From Clostridium sp. AF15-31 (GTDB lineage Bacteria > Bacillota > Clostridia > Lachnospirales > Lachnospiraceae): a stretch of DNA of 64,000 nucleotides. The DNA is taken from positions 248,313 through 312,312 of the forward strand of contig NZ_QTXL01000004.1 of the NCBI RefSeq assembly GCF_003461625.1. Direction: 5' to 3'. Positions 32,573-43,850 of this stretch are shown piece after piece. The notes under the pieces are model-generated. The model was not told the DNA's origin and did no database searches. It saw only the letters and a list, made by a program, of their open reading frames with translations. A program made the position numbers and the translations under genes. Each line of letters begins with the position of its first letter. Position 1 is the first letter of the stretch.

Positions 32573-34255
32573 TTGGGTAGAATCTATATACCAATGGGTG
32601 ATTTTCTGAAAAATGCGGGAATCGTAGGTATGCATTATATACTGGACGAAATTGCTGATGCATCGGAAGATTTGGATTATGGCTATACGGAGGATAATCA
32701 GCAATTATGGCTTGATACAGATTTCTGTCAGAAAACGGACTGGACGGATTTATACTTCCGTGGGATCACGACATATTACAGGTCACATAGTGTATATCAA
32801 ACAATATTGGATAAGATTAAGAATTTGTTAGCTGTACTGGATTTGCCGGAATGGGATGGTAAAAAGTGGAAAGATGATATCAAATTCATTAACGATAAAC
32901 TTTTGTCTAACAGTTATAAATCGGGCATTGCCAGTATAAAGGATGAGGTTGATACCACAGAAGCATATGAGCTGCTTAAGGCGGTAAAACTGAAAGAATC
33001 TATGGAACCGGAACTGTTGCGGGATCGATTGGTTCAGTTACATGAATTTCTTATTCAGCCCATTTGTGCAGAAACCTTGATCATGAAAAGTGCTATATAC
33101 AATTACATCAATCGTTTCTGGGATGGAAAATGTTTTCTATTACGTGCAAATGCAGCGAAAAATATGCGAGAGGTTTTTGAAAATGATTTTTCAGAACCAT
33201 TTCGGACTTATATAGCAATTGATCAAAAGAAGGCAAAGGAGATATGCATTGATTGTAGTGCAATGATTGATTCGAAGACGAAAGTATCACTTGCATTTAT
33301 GAAGGATCAGGCAGATGATCTGGCAAGAAAACAATCAGCTTTCTGGAATTGTAAGGTAGATGCTTTCCTGTGTCCGGTGTGTGCATTTGTATATGCGTTA
33401 TCTCCGCTTGGTTTTTATCTGATGGGAAATCGATTTTTGTTTATTAATACGGATCAGAACATTCAGGAATTATTAGAAGCAAATCGTAAGGATGGCGTCA
33501 TGCAGGATGCGGAAAGGGAAGATGAAGAACGATATACTTCATGGATTTCCAGAACATTGAATCTGTTATTGAAGATGAAGACAGAAGAACTTGGTAATAT
33601 TCAGGTTATAACCAGAGGCAGAGATGAAAGCGAACGTTATACATTTGATATTATTAATAAAAATATCCTTGCAATATTAAATGATGAGAAAGTAAGGGCT
33701 GGACTTGATGTATTAAGTAAATACCCATATATAAAAAAGGGGACTGAATATATAAATATACATGAAACAGTAATATTGAATATTCTTCGGTATAGAAATC
33801 AATATCCATTATTAAATATCTTGTTAAGGCAGTCTTTGGATACAAAGACATATTTGGTAGATGCATACTGGGTATATGACATTCAGATTCGTGTAAGTTT
33901 ATTGAAGAAAGACAATGTAGATAAGAATAGGATAGGAGGTGCGATAGTGAATCGATACAAAGTTAGAGAGTGTGGATATGAATTAAGAAATAAACTGTTG
34001 GCTGCGAAAGGCACAAGCGATGATTCAAGAATCAGAGGTACTGTATATCGATTACTGAATGCAGTTGCAGTTGGAGATGTTTCTCATTTTATGGAAATTA
34101 TAATGCGTATCTATTGTTCTGTAAATCTGACAGTTCCGGATGCATTCATAGAGTGTCTGGATAATCGAGAGAAGTTTAGAGAGTATGGATATGCATTCCT
34201 TATGGGATTAGAAGGAAGTCATTATGAAAAGAAGGAGGAAAAGGTTAATGATTAG
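32573..34255 (+). CDS. cas8b: Type I-B Cascade large subunit Cas8b (Cst1-like)
   Basis: Large Cascade subunit that recognises the PAM and helps recruit Cas3. The 560-residue protein matches the Cst1/Cas8b1 group by size, its position between cas6 and cas7, and cysteine pairs CIDC (residues about 222-225) and CPVC (about 265-268) that could form a zinc site. Translation seems to start at TTG 32573, 8 bp after AAAGGAGG; an ATG at 32594 is an alternative. Overlaps cas7 by 8 bp. Confidence 0.88.
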   Translation: MGRIYIPMGDFLKNAGIVGMHYILDEIADASEDLDYGYTEDNQQLWLDTDFCQKTDWTDLYFRGITTYYRSHSVYQTILDKIKNLLAVLDLPEWDGKKWKDDIKFINDKLLSNSYKSGIASIKDEVDTTEAYELLKAVKLKESMEPELLRDRLVQLHEFLIQPICAETLIMKSAIYNYINRFWDGKCFLLRANAAKNMREVFENDFSEPFRTYIAIDQKKAKEICIDCSAMIDSKTKVSLAFMKDQADDLARKQSAFWNCKVDAFLCPVCAFVYALSPLGFYLMGNRFLFINTDQNIQELLEANRKDGVMQDAEREDEERYTSWISRTLNLLLKMKTEELGNIQVITRGRDESERYTFDIINKNILAILNDEKVRAGLDVLSKYPYIKKGTEYINIHETVILNILRYRNQYPLLNILLRQSLDTKTYLVDAYWVYDIQIRVSLLKKDNVDKNRIGGAIVNRYKVRECGYELRNKLLAAKGTSDDSRIRGTVYRLLNAVAVGDVSHFMEIIMRIYCSVNLTVPDAFIECLDNREKFREYGYAFLMGLEGSHYEKKEEKVND

Positions 34256-35126
34256 GAATGGTTTAACACTTACAATGGTATTTCTTGCAGAAAGTGCAAA
34301 TTATGGAGAGGGCGTAGGTAATATTACGACACTCAAAAAATTATCACGAGGAACATATGAGCAGTATTCTTATATATCAAGACAGGCATTAAGATACAAT
34401 ATTATTCAGCAGTTAGGCTGGGATACAACACCTGTTGATGGTAAGAGTGGAGTGGTTCAGTTTGCACCAACTGCCAATATAAAAGATTACCCGGAAATTG
34501 ACTTTTTTGGTTATATGAAGACCAGCGCAAAAGGAGAGGATAAAAAAGGCGGAGCAGATACCAGAAGTGCAGTTGTTCGACTGAGTAATGCGGTATCATT
34601 AGAGCCTTATCAGAGCGATCTGGAATTTTTAACCAATATTGGCTTGGCAAAACGTCAGGATCTTGATAATGCGATCGCACAGAGTGAGATACAGAAATCA
34701 TTTTATTCATATACGATCACGATAGATCTTGATCGTATTGGTGTGGATGGAGATCTTGAGATATCTGTAGAAGAAAAAGCAGATCGAGTAAAGAAATTCC
34801 TTGATACGATCCAGTATTTATATCGTGATATAAAGGGAAGAAGAGAGAACCTTAGTCCTGTATTTGCAATCGGTGGTCGATATATAAGAAAAAATCCGTT
34901 CTTTGAAAATAGAGTATCTTTGGAAAATGGTGCGATAAACACGAAGATGCTTGAAGAGATTATTGAAAGTGATGAGGATATAAAGAACAATACCTGTGTT
35001 GGAGTTGTGACAGGTATTTTCCAGAATGATGCAGAATTAAAAGATACATTGCATGCAAAGACCGTTGCGGATGTATTTAAACAGTTGAAAAAGGAAGTTG
35101 ATGAATATTATGGAGCGAGCAATTAG
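34248..35126 (+). CDS. cas7: Type I-B Cascade backbone subunit Cas7 (Cst2/DevR family)
   Basis: Forms the helical backbone on crRNA, whose thumb inserts cause the every-sixth-base flip seen in the small RNA target. The 292-residue protein has the DevR/Cst2 patterns MVFLAESANYGEGVGN, RQALRYNIIQQLGW and RSAVVRLSNAVSLEPYQSDL. Start 34248 has GGAGG at 9-bp spacing. Overlaps cas5. Confidence 0.92.
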   Translation: MIRNGLTLTMVFLAESANYGEGVGNITTLKKLSRGTYEQYSYISRQALRYNIIQQLGWDTTPVDGKSGVVQFAPTANIKDYPEIDFFGYMKTSAKGEDKKGGADTRSAVVRLSNAVSLEPYQSDLEFLTNIGLAKRQDLDNAIAQSEIQKSFYSYTITIDLDRIGVDGDLEISVEEKADRVKKFLDTIQYLYRDIKGRRENLSPVFAIGGRYIRKNPFFENRVSLENGAINTKMLEEIIESDEDIKNNTCVGVVTGIFQNDAELKDTLHAKTVADVFKQLKKEVDEYYGASN

Positions 35127-35817
35127 AATTGATTGTTTTCAAAACCTTGCGAACTACAGAAAACCAAGTAGTTTCATTATAAAAGAATCTTATCCGTTGC
35201 CACCATATTCAACTGTTATTGGTATGATTCATGCAATTAGTGGATTTGACAGTTATCACAAGATGCAGGTAAGTATCCAGGGAGAAAACGCAGGTTCTGT
35301 ATCAGAATTATACACAAGATATTCATTCAAATTCGATACAAAGTATGAAGAAGGAAGACATCAGCTCTGTATCAAAGGTGAAGACAAAGATTATGGTGTG
35401 TTTAAGGGGATTGCACATGTAGAACTGATCTGTGATAATCGGATGGTTTTACATATTATACCTGAGGAGGAAGATTTTGATAAGATTTATCAGGCACTGA
35501 AGTGTCCGATTATTTATCCATCATTAGGGCGGTATGAAGATTTGCTGGATATTCAAAATGTAGAAATTGTTGAATTACAGAAAGTTGAATCAGCAACGAT
35601 TCGAAATAATATCTATATTCCATTTCAATCAGAACTGGATATTGGACGACGTACAAGCACGACTTACATGTTAACAAAGGAATACGAGATAACACCGCAG
35701 GGATATCGCAGATGGAAACCGGATGGTGGAAAGATAAAAGCGCATTATATGCCGAAGGATACTTCAGTAGTGAATGCATATATCGATACCTATGGGGATG
35801 TTGTTGCGTTCGCATAA
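35101..35817 (+). CDS. cas5: Type I-B Cascade subunit Cas5
   Basis: Binds the 5' handle of the crRNA. The 238-residue protein has the Cas5 N-terminal signature IRIDCFQNLANYRKPSSFII and SYPLPPYSTVIGMIHAISGF. Either ATG 35101 (close to AAAAGGAAG) or 35110 may be the start. Overlaps the cas7 stop. Confidence 0.92.
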   Translation: MNIMERAIRIDCFQNLANYRKPSSFIIKESYPLPPYSTVIGMIHAISGFDSYHKMQVSIQGENAGSVSELYTRYSFKFDTKYEEGRHQLCIKGEDKDYGVFKGIAHVELICDNRMVLHIIPEEEDFDKIYQALKCPIIYPSLGRYEDLLDIQNVEIVELQKVESATIRNNIYIPFQSELDIGRRTSTTYMLTKEYEITPQGYRRWKPDGGKIKAHYMPKDTSVVNAYIDTYGDVVAFA

Positions 35818-35846
35818 CAAGATAAGAGAGGGATTGACAATACGAT

Positions 35847-38216
35847 ATGGAATATTATGCAAAGTCAAATGACACCAAGAAGGAGGTTAAAAATGTAAAT
35901 GACATCAGAAACATATTGATTTATCTTTTGGACAACCAGATGGATAAATTGAATGAAAACGAGTCGAAGATGATCATTTCTTACTTGGATTCTTTGAAAC
36001 AGCAAACTGTTCAGGAGCAAAAAACTTTAAGAGAACATGAGAAGGATATTGTTAACTGTGCAGGAAAATTCTTTGAGATTTTTTATATGTATTTTACAGA
36101 AAAGGAAAAGAATCTGGTTTTAGAGGCATGCCGAGTGCATGACCTTGGAAAAGCTAATTATATTTTCCAAACAATTGTCAATCCCGGACTTGCAAGGATG
36201 GCAGAAAGTCAGATACCACATGGTTTCCTTAGTGCACTTAGTTTATCAGAGAAACAGATTAAGCAGGAAATACCTGGATGTACAGACGATGACTTTTCTA
36301 TGTTGTTGACAGCAGTCTATTATCATCATGATCGGAAGGATAGTTTTTCTGATAGAAATTTTTATGACTATTACGATAAATGGTATAAAAAATATTTGCA
36401 GGAATATTTGGGAAAAGAAGATGTGAAATTTTCTGCCGCAAATCGTAATCAACTTTTGTATTCGAATAATCCTACAATGAAATTGAGAAGTGTAGATGAG
36501 CCAACATGGTGTGAATATATGCTGATAAAGGGATTGTTGAATAAGTTTGACTGGACGGTAAGTGCAGGATATGAAGAAGCAGAATTACACAGTGACATTG
36601 CTGAGAAAAAATTATGCAGCACGATTCGCGATTACTTTTCAAATTCATTGCGTGAGTTGCAGGTTTTTATGCAGGAACATAGTGATGATAATGTTGTAGT
36701 TATAGCACCTACTGGATCGGGAAAAACAGAGGCAGCTTTATTATGGGCAAATGGTGAGAAAGGTTTTTATACATTACCGTTAAAAGTTTCTTCTAATGCC
36801 ATATATAGCAGAATAAAGGACAGGTATATGTATAAGGATGTAGCATTGCTTCATTCTGATAGCTTGAGCAGTTATTTTGATGGAACAGATGGGAAATTTA
36901 CAGATGGGAATACCAGATATGAGCAGGCAAAATTGTTCTCGTATCCACTTACTGTCTGCACGGTAGATCAATTATTTAAATTTGTTTATAAAGCCCCGGG
37001 AACTGAGATTTTTGCAGCAACACTGAAATATTCAAAATTAATTATAGACGAGATTCAGTCATATTCTCCTAAGATAGTAGCAGCATTAATTTACGGCTTG
37101 TCAGAACTAAAACAAATGGAAGGAAAATTCGCAATCATAACAGCAACATTTCCGCCGGTTTTAGAATTTTTTATGCGAAAATATCGGTTGATAAAGGATC
37201 GGGATTATATTTTTAGAGATTTTTCCGATACAATGGGAACAGACAGGCATAAGATCGCATTATTTCATGAAGAATTTGATTTTGACAGAATTGCGGAAGA
37301 TGGATACAAGAAAAAAGTTTTGGTCATATGCAATACAGTATCAAAGGCACAGAAGGTATATGAAGAATTATCCCAAAGAACAGACGAGGTATTCCTGCTT
37401 CATTCCAGATATATTCGGAAACATCGAAATCAGTTGGAAAAGATGATAATGGATTTTTCCGATAATGATGAGATGACAGGTATATGGGTAACAACCCAGA
37501 TTGTAGAAGCAAGTCTGGATATTGATTTTGATGTTCTTTATACGGAGATGTGTACGGCTGACAGTTTATTGCAAAGAATGGGACGGTGTAATAGAGCAGG
37601 AAAAAAGGATATAACCGATGCAAATGTATTAATTTATGTTAATTATTCAGGATGTATGAAGAATGGAAAAGGAATATATGACAGTGATATATATGATAGA
37701 TCTGTACGATTATTAGAGGAATATAATGGAATGCTTTTTTCCGAAAAAGATAAAGTTCAGTATATGAATAAAGTTTATGATGTAGACGCATTAAAGAATA
37801 CGGCTTACTTCCAAACGATAAAAAGAAATCTGGCTAAATTTAAATCGTTACAGCCGTTAGATTATACATCTAAGAAAGATATCGATGAGGATTTTCGTGG
37901 AATAAAAAGTATTACAGTAATCCCAGATAGAATATATCAGGAAAATCAGGAGCTGATCGAGGCAATAACGGGTGTTTTAGATACACCATATGTTGACAGT
38001 AATATACGAAGGATATTGAAAGCAAAACTGGCAGATATAACTCTTAATCTGAATCTGTATTCGGATCGGAGAAAATTAGATGGTGTGGATTTGAATTGTA
38101 TAAATGACAGATTAGATATTCACAGGACATGCTTATTATATGATTTTGATGAAATGACAGGACGGGGTATGGGCTTATCGTTAACGAAGTATGATGATGA
38201 GTGGAATTTCATATAA
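35847..38216 (+). CDS. cas3: CRISPR-associated helicase-nuclease Cas3
   Basis: Degrades target DNA after Cascade binding. The 789-residue protein has an N-terminal HD nuclease (VHDLGKANYIF about residue 98, YYHHDRKD about 160), the SF2 Walker A APTGSGKTEAAL (about 289), a Walker B-type IIDEIQSY (about 400), and motif VI RMGRCNRAGK. HD and helicase are fused in one protein, as in most systems. Confidence 0.95.
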   Translation: MEYYAKSNDTKKEVKNVNDIRNILIYLLDNQMDKLNENESKMIISYLDSLKQQTVQEQKTLREHEKDIVNCAGKFFEIFYMYFTEKEKNLVLEACRVHDLGKANYIFQTIVNPGLARMAESQIPHGFLSALSLSEKQIKQEIPGCTDDDFSMLLTAVYYHHDRKDSFSDRNFYDYYDKWYKKYLQEYLGKEDVKFSAANRNQLLYSNNPTMKLRSVDEPTWCEYMLIKGLLNKFDWTVSAGYEEAELHSDIAEKKLCSTIRDYFSNSLRELQVFMQEHSDDNVVVIAPTGSGKTEAALLWANGEKGFYTLPLKVSSNAIYSRIKDRYMYKDVALLHSDSLSSYFDGTDGKFTDGNTRYEQAKLFSYPLTVCTVDQLFKFVYKAPGTEIFAATLKYSKLIIDEIQSYSPKIVAALIYGLSELKQMEGKFAIITATFPPVLEFFMRKYRLIKDRDYIFRDFSDTMGTDRHKIALFHEEFDFDRIAEDGYKKKVLVICNTVSKAQKVYEELSQRTDEVFLLHSRYIRKHRNQLEKMIMDFSDNDEMTGIWVTTQIVEASLDIDFDVLYTEMCTADSLLQRMGRCNRAGKKDITDANVLIYVNYSGCMKNGKGIYDSDIYDRSVRLLEEYNGMLFSEKDKVQYMNKVYDVDALKNTAYFQTIKRNLAKFKSLQPLDYTSKKDIDEDFRGIKSITVIPDRIYQENQELIEAITGVLDTPYVDSNIRRILKAKLADITLNLNLYSDRRKLDGVDLNCINDRLDIHRTCLLYDFDEMTGRGMGLSLTKYDDEWNFI

Positions 38217-38225
38217 GGAGGAATT

Positions 38226-38720
38226 GTGGAAAATCGAGTTACTGGTGTAATGATTTATTATTATTTTGTGTGTAAAAGAAAATTATGGTATTTCATAAAT
38301 GAAATAAACATGGAATCCGATAATGAAAATGTTATGTTGGGTAAATTACTTGATGAGAACAGTTACCGGCGTGATGATAAACACATTAATATCGATAATG
38401 TAATAAATATTGATTTTATAAAAGAGCATCAGGAATTACATGAGATAAAAAAGAGCAAGGCAATAGAAGAAGCAGGAATCTGGCAGGTTAAATATTATCT
38501 ATATTATTTGAAACAACGAGGAGTTAAGGGCTTAACGGCAAAGATTGATTATCCATTGATCAAGAAAAATATTGTTGTTGAACTGTCAGAGGATGATGAA
38601 GTACAGTTGCAGAAGATAGTTGCAGATATAGAAAAGTTAAAAATGCAGGAACAACCACCAGCATTTGAAAAACAAAAAATATGTGGAAAGTGCGCATATC
38701 ATGATTTGTGTTTTATCTAA
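38226..38720 (+). CDS. cas4: CRISPR adaptation exonuclease Cas4
   Basis: Helps select and trim prespacers at the correct PAM. The 164-residue RecB-like protein has the N-terminal cysteine in YYFVCKRKLWYF, the nuclease ELHEIKKSK and QVKYYLYYLK, and the C-terminal iron-sulphur cysteines in CGKCAYHDLC. Likely starts at GTG 38226 after AGGAGG, 9 bp past cas3. Confidence 0.92.
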   Translation: MENRVTGVMIYYYFVCKRKLWYFINEINMESDNENVMLGKLLDENSYRRDDKHINIDNVINIDFIKEHQELHEIKKSKAIEEAGIWQVKYYLYYLKQRGVKGLTAKIDYPLIKKNIVVELSEDDEVQLQKIVADIEKLKMQEQPPAFEKQKICGKCAYHDLCFI

Positions 38721-38732
38721 CATGGAGGGATA

Positions 38733-39725
38733 ATGGGACAAAGTTTTTATATTTACAATAGTGGAGATTTAAAAAGAAAAGATAATACACTTCAATTTAT
38801 ATCTACAGGTGGAGAAAAAAGAGATATTCCGATTGAACGAATTGATGATATTTATGTCATGTCAGAAATGTCATTTAATACAACATTTTTGAGTTACATT
38901 TCTCAATATGGAATCCCGATACATTTCTTCAATTATTATAATTTTTATACAGGTAGCTTTTATCCAAAAGAAAAGCTGTTGGCAGGTCAATTATTGGTAA
39001 AACAGGTTGAACATTATACTGATTATGGCAAGAGATTGTCCATTGCAAAAAAAATTATAGAAGCGGCTGCCGATAATATTTACCGAAATCTCCGGTATTA
39101 TAACGGGCGAGGTAAGGATGTGTCTTCCTATATGTCAGAAATTGATTCGTTGAGAAAAGAATTACTCAAAACATCAACGATTCAAGAGTTAATGGGAATA
39201 GAAGGAAATATACGAAGACATTATTATGCAGCGTGGAATGTTATCATTGATCAGGAAATAGAGTTTGATAAAAGAGTTATGCATCCGCCTGATAACATGA
39301 TTAATTCGTTGATTTCTTTTGTTAATTCTCTGATTTATTCAAAGGTTCTTAGTGAGGTATATCATACACAATTGAATCCGACGATAAGTTATCTCCATGA
39401 ACCTGGTGTCAGAAGATTTTCGCTATGTCTGGATGTAGCAGAAATTTTCAAACCGTTGATAGGAGATCGACTTCTTTTTTCTTTATTAAACCGTAATCAG
39501 ATAACAGAAAAAAGTTTTACGAAGGAGTTGAACTATTTGCATTTGAATAGGGATGCATCCAGATTGATTGCACAGGAGTTGGAGAAAAAATTACAGCAGA
39601 CAATTATGCATAAAGATTTAGGTCGCCCTGTTACATATCAGTATCTGATGCGTTTAGAGTTATACAAGTTGATCAAGCATCTGATCGGTGAAAAAGAATA
39701 TGAAGGATTCAGAATATGGTGGTGA
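38733..39725 (+). CDS. cas1: CRISPR integrase Cas1
   Basis: Inserts new spacers with Cas2. The 330-residue protein has the conserved metal ligands in LMGIEGNIRRHYY (Glu), ISYLHEPG (His) and CLDVAEIFKP (Asp). GGAGGG precedes the ATG; cas2 follows by 3 bp. Confidence 0.96.
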   Translation: MGQSFYIYNSGDLKRKDNTLQFISTGGEKRDIPIERIDDIYVMSEMSFNTTFLSYISQYGIPIHFFNYYNFYTGSFYPKEKLLAGQLLVKQVEHYTDYGKRLSIAKKIIEAAADNIYRNLRYYNGRGKDVSSYMSEIDSLRKELLKTSTIQELMGIEGNIRRHYYAAWNVIIDQEIEFDKRVMHPPDNMINSLISFVNSLIYSKVLSEVYHTQLNPTISYLHEPGVRRFSLCLDVAEIFKPLIGDRLLFSLLNRNQITEKSFTKELNYLHLNRDASRLIAQELEKKLQQTIMHKDLGRPVTYQYLMRLELYKLIKHLIGEKEYEGFRIWW

Positions 39726-39728
39726 AAT

Positions 39729-40007
39729 ATGTATGTAGTATTGGTATATGACATAAATAAAGAAAACAATGGACAAAAACGATGGAATCATATTTTTAAG
39801 ATTTGTAAAAGGTATTTGTCCCATATACAAAATTCTGTTTTTGAGGGAGATATCACAAAAGTACAACTTGTGAAGCTGAAACAGGAGCTGGATGAATATA
39901 TTGATCATGAATTGGATTCCGTTATTATATTTAAAAGCAGGCAGGAAAAATGGTTGAATAAAGAATTTTGGGGTAAGGAAGATGACAAAGCCAGTTTCTT
40001 TATTTGA
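39729..40007 (+). CDS. cas2: CRISPR adaptation protein Cas2
   Basis: Small ferredoxin-fold partner of Cas1. The 92-residue protein has the VLVYDINKEN start with the conserved Asp and HIQNSVFEGDIT. It is the last cas gene, about 170 bp before the array. Confidence 0.95.
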   Translation: MYVVLVYDINKENNGQKRWNHIFKICKRYLSHIQNSVFEGDITKVQLVKLKQELDEYIDHELDSVIIFKSRQEKWLNKEFWGKEDDKASFFI

Positions 40008-40176
40008 AATTGTCGACCATAAATATTGCAAAAACTGCCGTCAGTCGACAATGTGATGAAATATAGAAAAATGGAATATACAATTAAAAAATAGAAAGTG
40101 TATTCCCAGTATTGAAGCAAGGTCGACAGAAAGAGGATATGAAAGCATTGTAAAATATTGCTTTTTTATAGTGTTG
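40008..40176 (+). promoter_or_regulatory. CRISPR leader
   Basis: AT-rich stretch between cas2 and the first repeat. GTCGAC occurs three times (about 40012, 40045, 40122), the first two forming an inverted TTGTCGAC/GTCGACAA pair. Expected to hold the array promoter and adaptation signals; the promoter could not be fixed. Confidence 0.75.
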
Positions 40177-43100
40177 GTTTTAATAGATACATGGTGGAAT
40201 GTGAATTATGACAGCAAAACTAATATTAAACTATTAGATATGTTTTAATAGATACATGGTGGAATGTGAATAGAACGCATATTCAGCGGTAGAACGCGGC
40301 GACATGGGTTTTAATAGATACATGGTGGAATGTGAATAAAAACTTTTCTTTTTCTTCTTTCTTTTCTTCTTTGTTTTAATAGATACATGGTGGAATGTGA
40401 ATTATTTTTTTGAGATAAACGGGATTGGAGGTCATGGTTTTAATAGATACATGGTGGAATGTGAATTAAATGATATGTATCAAATTGTTAAAGCAAATAA
40501 GTTTTAATAGATACATGGTGGAATGTGAATGATAAACATCAGTATATGGACGAAGAGGTTCATTCTGTTTTAATAGATACATGGTGGAATGTGAATTAAA
40601 ATTTCCGCTAATTTTAGTAAAAATAGCGTGCCGTTTTAATAGATACATGGTGGAATGTGAATAAACGATACTTAAAGATATCGTATGCAACGAAAGAAGT
40701 TTTAATAGATACATGGTGGAATGTGAATACGAACAAACTTGTTAAAATGAGTAATACTTATTGGTTTTAATAGATACATGGTGGAATGTGAATCAGGAAT
40801 TTGTTGATTCTCTTTTAAAAATCTCTGACGTTTTAATAGATACATGGTGGAATGTGAATGAGGATATAAAAAGTTTTATTGCATTAGGTGCGGCGTTTTA
40901 ATAGATACATGGTGGAATGTGAATAGTATAACTCCAGTTATTTTTTTCTGAAAGTTCTACGTTTTAATAGATACATGGTGGAATGTGAATGAATATATGC
41001 TTTCTTCTGCTGCTCTGTAAGGTCAGTTTTAATAGATACATGGTGGAATGTGAATTATGGACCTATAACATTTCTCCCGGGAAGCTTGCGGGTTTTAATA
41101 GATACATGGTGGAATGTGAATGAGAGAATGTTAGTCAGATTTGAGGTGCTGCTCACAGTTTTAATAGATACATGGTGGAATGTGAATTCCGTATTCCTCC
41201 AGCGTGTTGTGTATCAAAGCCGTTTTAATAGATACATGGTGGAATGTGAATGCGGGAGAAATCACAGGTTTAACAGTATTTGAGGGAGTTTTAATAGATA
41301 CATGGTGGAATGTGAATTGTATCTATCTGCTATATACTGCTTCGTGATATAAGGTTTTAATAGATACATGGTGGAATGTGAATTAAATCCTGCGCTTTCA
41401 TTCCTTTTTGTTCAATCTCGTTTTAATAGATACATGGTGGAATGTGAATTTTACTACAAGAATCAAAAATATAGATCAGTCTACAGTTTTAATAGATACA
41501 TGGTGGAATGTGAATAACTTTGCAGATGCTTCTGCAAGTGCGGCAGATGGGTTTTAATAGATACATGGTGGAATGTGAATAATTTATTTATAATAAATTA
41601 TACGGCAAAGTTCTACGTTTTAATAGATACATGGTGGAATGTGAATCTTGCTTACTACTGTCTTATCGATTCCGTATTCACCGTTTTAATAGATACATGG
41701 TGGAATGTGAATATTCAATTTGAAGACAGAGTGTATATGTGATGGAGGTTTTAATAGATACATGGTGGAATGTGAATTTACTCTTGCTTTACAGGCTTGC
41801 AGTGATGAACAGGGTTTTAATAGATACATGGTGGAATGTGAATCATGGACACCTCCGCTGTTACTCAGTAACACAAACAGTTTTAATAGATACATGGTGG
41901 AATGTGAATCTTGGAAGTGGTAGTCAGATAGGAGAGCAGATAGCGTTTTAATAGATACATGGTGGAATGTGAATGTTGAAGTTATCGGAATAGTTGCAAG
42001 TGTATCATTGTTTTAATAGATACATGGTGGAATGTGAATCAGATATGACAAATACATTATGTATTATCATTGACGTTTTAATAGATACATGGTGGAATGT
42101 GAATACAAATAACGAATCTGCATTTTTTAATTTTTCCAGTTTTAATAGATACATGGTGGAATGTGAATTCATACCAGTAGATAGTATCTGGTGTAACTGC
42201 CTTTGTGTTTTAATAGATACATGGTGGAATGTGAATGAAGAAATCTCGTGGAATTATGTGAAAAGTAATCAAGTTTTAATAGATACATGGTGGAATGTGA
42301 ATATGAGCGATAATAAAGAAAACTTATGGGGAGATAAAGTTTTAATAGATACATGGTGGAATGTGAATAAACAGGACGTAACTATCTTTGTTATGGACGA
42401 GATAGGTTTTAATAGATACATGGTGGAATGTGAATAGGTTTCGCTTGATATATCTTCGGATGTTCGTTGGTGTTTTAATAGATACATGGTGGAATGTGAA
42501 TGAACTTGTTACAGATTCGCAAAAATAAGATATATATGTTTTAATAGATACATGGTGGAATGTGAATTTATGCATGCCCTCCGCTTCTTACCGTTTTGCG
42601 TGTTTTAATAGATACATGGTGGAATGTGAATTAGTAACTTACCCCTCCTTTTCTGTTTTTTACGCCGTTTTAATAGATACATGGTGGAATGTGAATAAGA
42701 TCTTAAAGGCAGCAGTCAATATTGTGATCACAGTTTTAATAGATACATGGTGGAATGTGAATGATGAATTGCTGCTTATGTGCTCTGGCGTGTCTGTGTT
42801 TTAATAGATACATGGTGGAATGTGAATGTTGGAAGAATAGCAGAGTTTTATGGGGCAGACGGAGTTTTAATAGATACATGGTGGAATGTGAATTGCTTGC
42901 GCCGTTTAAGCTGTAGCTTGTCAGTATGGTTTTAATAGATACATGGTGGAATGTGAATGAATATCCGACAGGAAGTATATATTGGGGAGCAGCAGTTTTA
43001 ATAGATACATGGTGGAATGTGAATTTATCAATGGATTATATCGGTGTTTGGTCAACAAGGTTTTAATAGATACATGGTGGAATGTGAATTCCGGAATATA

Positions 43101-43813
43101 AATTCTATAAATCCGCCCGTTTGAGTTTTAATAGATACATGGTGGAATGTGAATGAAGAATTTACAAATTATCTTAAAGAAGCCGGTTTTAGTTTTAATA
43201 GATACATGGTGGAATGTGAATTCGAATGAGGAAGCCTTAAACCGTTATATGGCATATGTTTTAATAGATACATGGTGGAATGTGAATACAAGAGAATACG
43301 GTTATTTAACTATAGATTATATTGTTTTAATAGATACATGGTGGAATGTGAATTCATTCCGGTAACAGCCGTAGCACCCGCGTTATATAGTTTTAATAGA
43401 TACATGGTGGAATGTGAATACTCCTGCTGTGTTACATTATGCAGCTTCCTTATCGTTTTAATAGATACATGGTGGAATGTGAATCAGTTATTAGAGGGAG
43501 CGGTTCAGTTCTTCACAGCGTTTTAATAGATACATGGTGGAATGTGAATTTAATAAACTTATTATTCAGCTTGCGAGAGAACTTGGTTTTAATAGATACA
43601 TGGTGGAATGTGAATTTATAGAGGACGAAATAGACCGGAGCCGGGATCTTTGTTTTAATAGATACGTAGTGGAATGTGAATTGGCGCAAGGATTGGTCGG
43701 CTGTATCGGATATGCCGGGTTTTAATAGACACATGGTGGAATGTGGATTATGGACATTTTACATAGTATTGAGCTTGAGTTACGTTTTAATAGATACATA
43801 GTGGAATGATAAC
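40177..43813 (+). CRISPR. Type I-B CRISPR array, 56 repeats and 55 spacers
   Basis: The 30-bp repeat starts GTTTTAATAGATACATGGTG and ends GAATGTGAAT. I counted 56 copies with repeat-to-repeat distances of 64-68 bp, giving spacers of 34-38 bp. Most copies are identical. The last three (43652, 43719, 43784) carry substitutions, and the final one ends in GATAAC, marking the leader-distal end. It is transcribed in the same direction as the cas genes and is expected to be processed by Cas6 to leave an 8-nt 5' handle ATGTGAAT. Spacer sources were not identified. Confidence 0.99.
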
Positions 43814-43850
43814 AAAGAAAATATAATTAAAATAAAAGGGGGAAAATAAA

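Noticed and set aside
40466..43734. Many reading frames of 60-147 codons on both strands across the array
   Set aside because: They are made of the 30-bp repeats read in frame (recurring IDTWWNVN or RYMVECE peptides) and are not genes.
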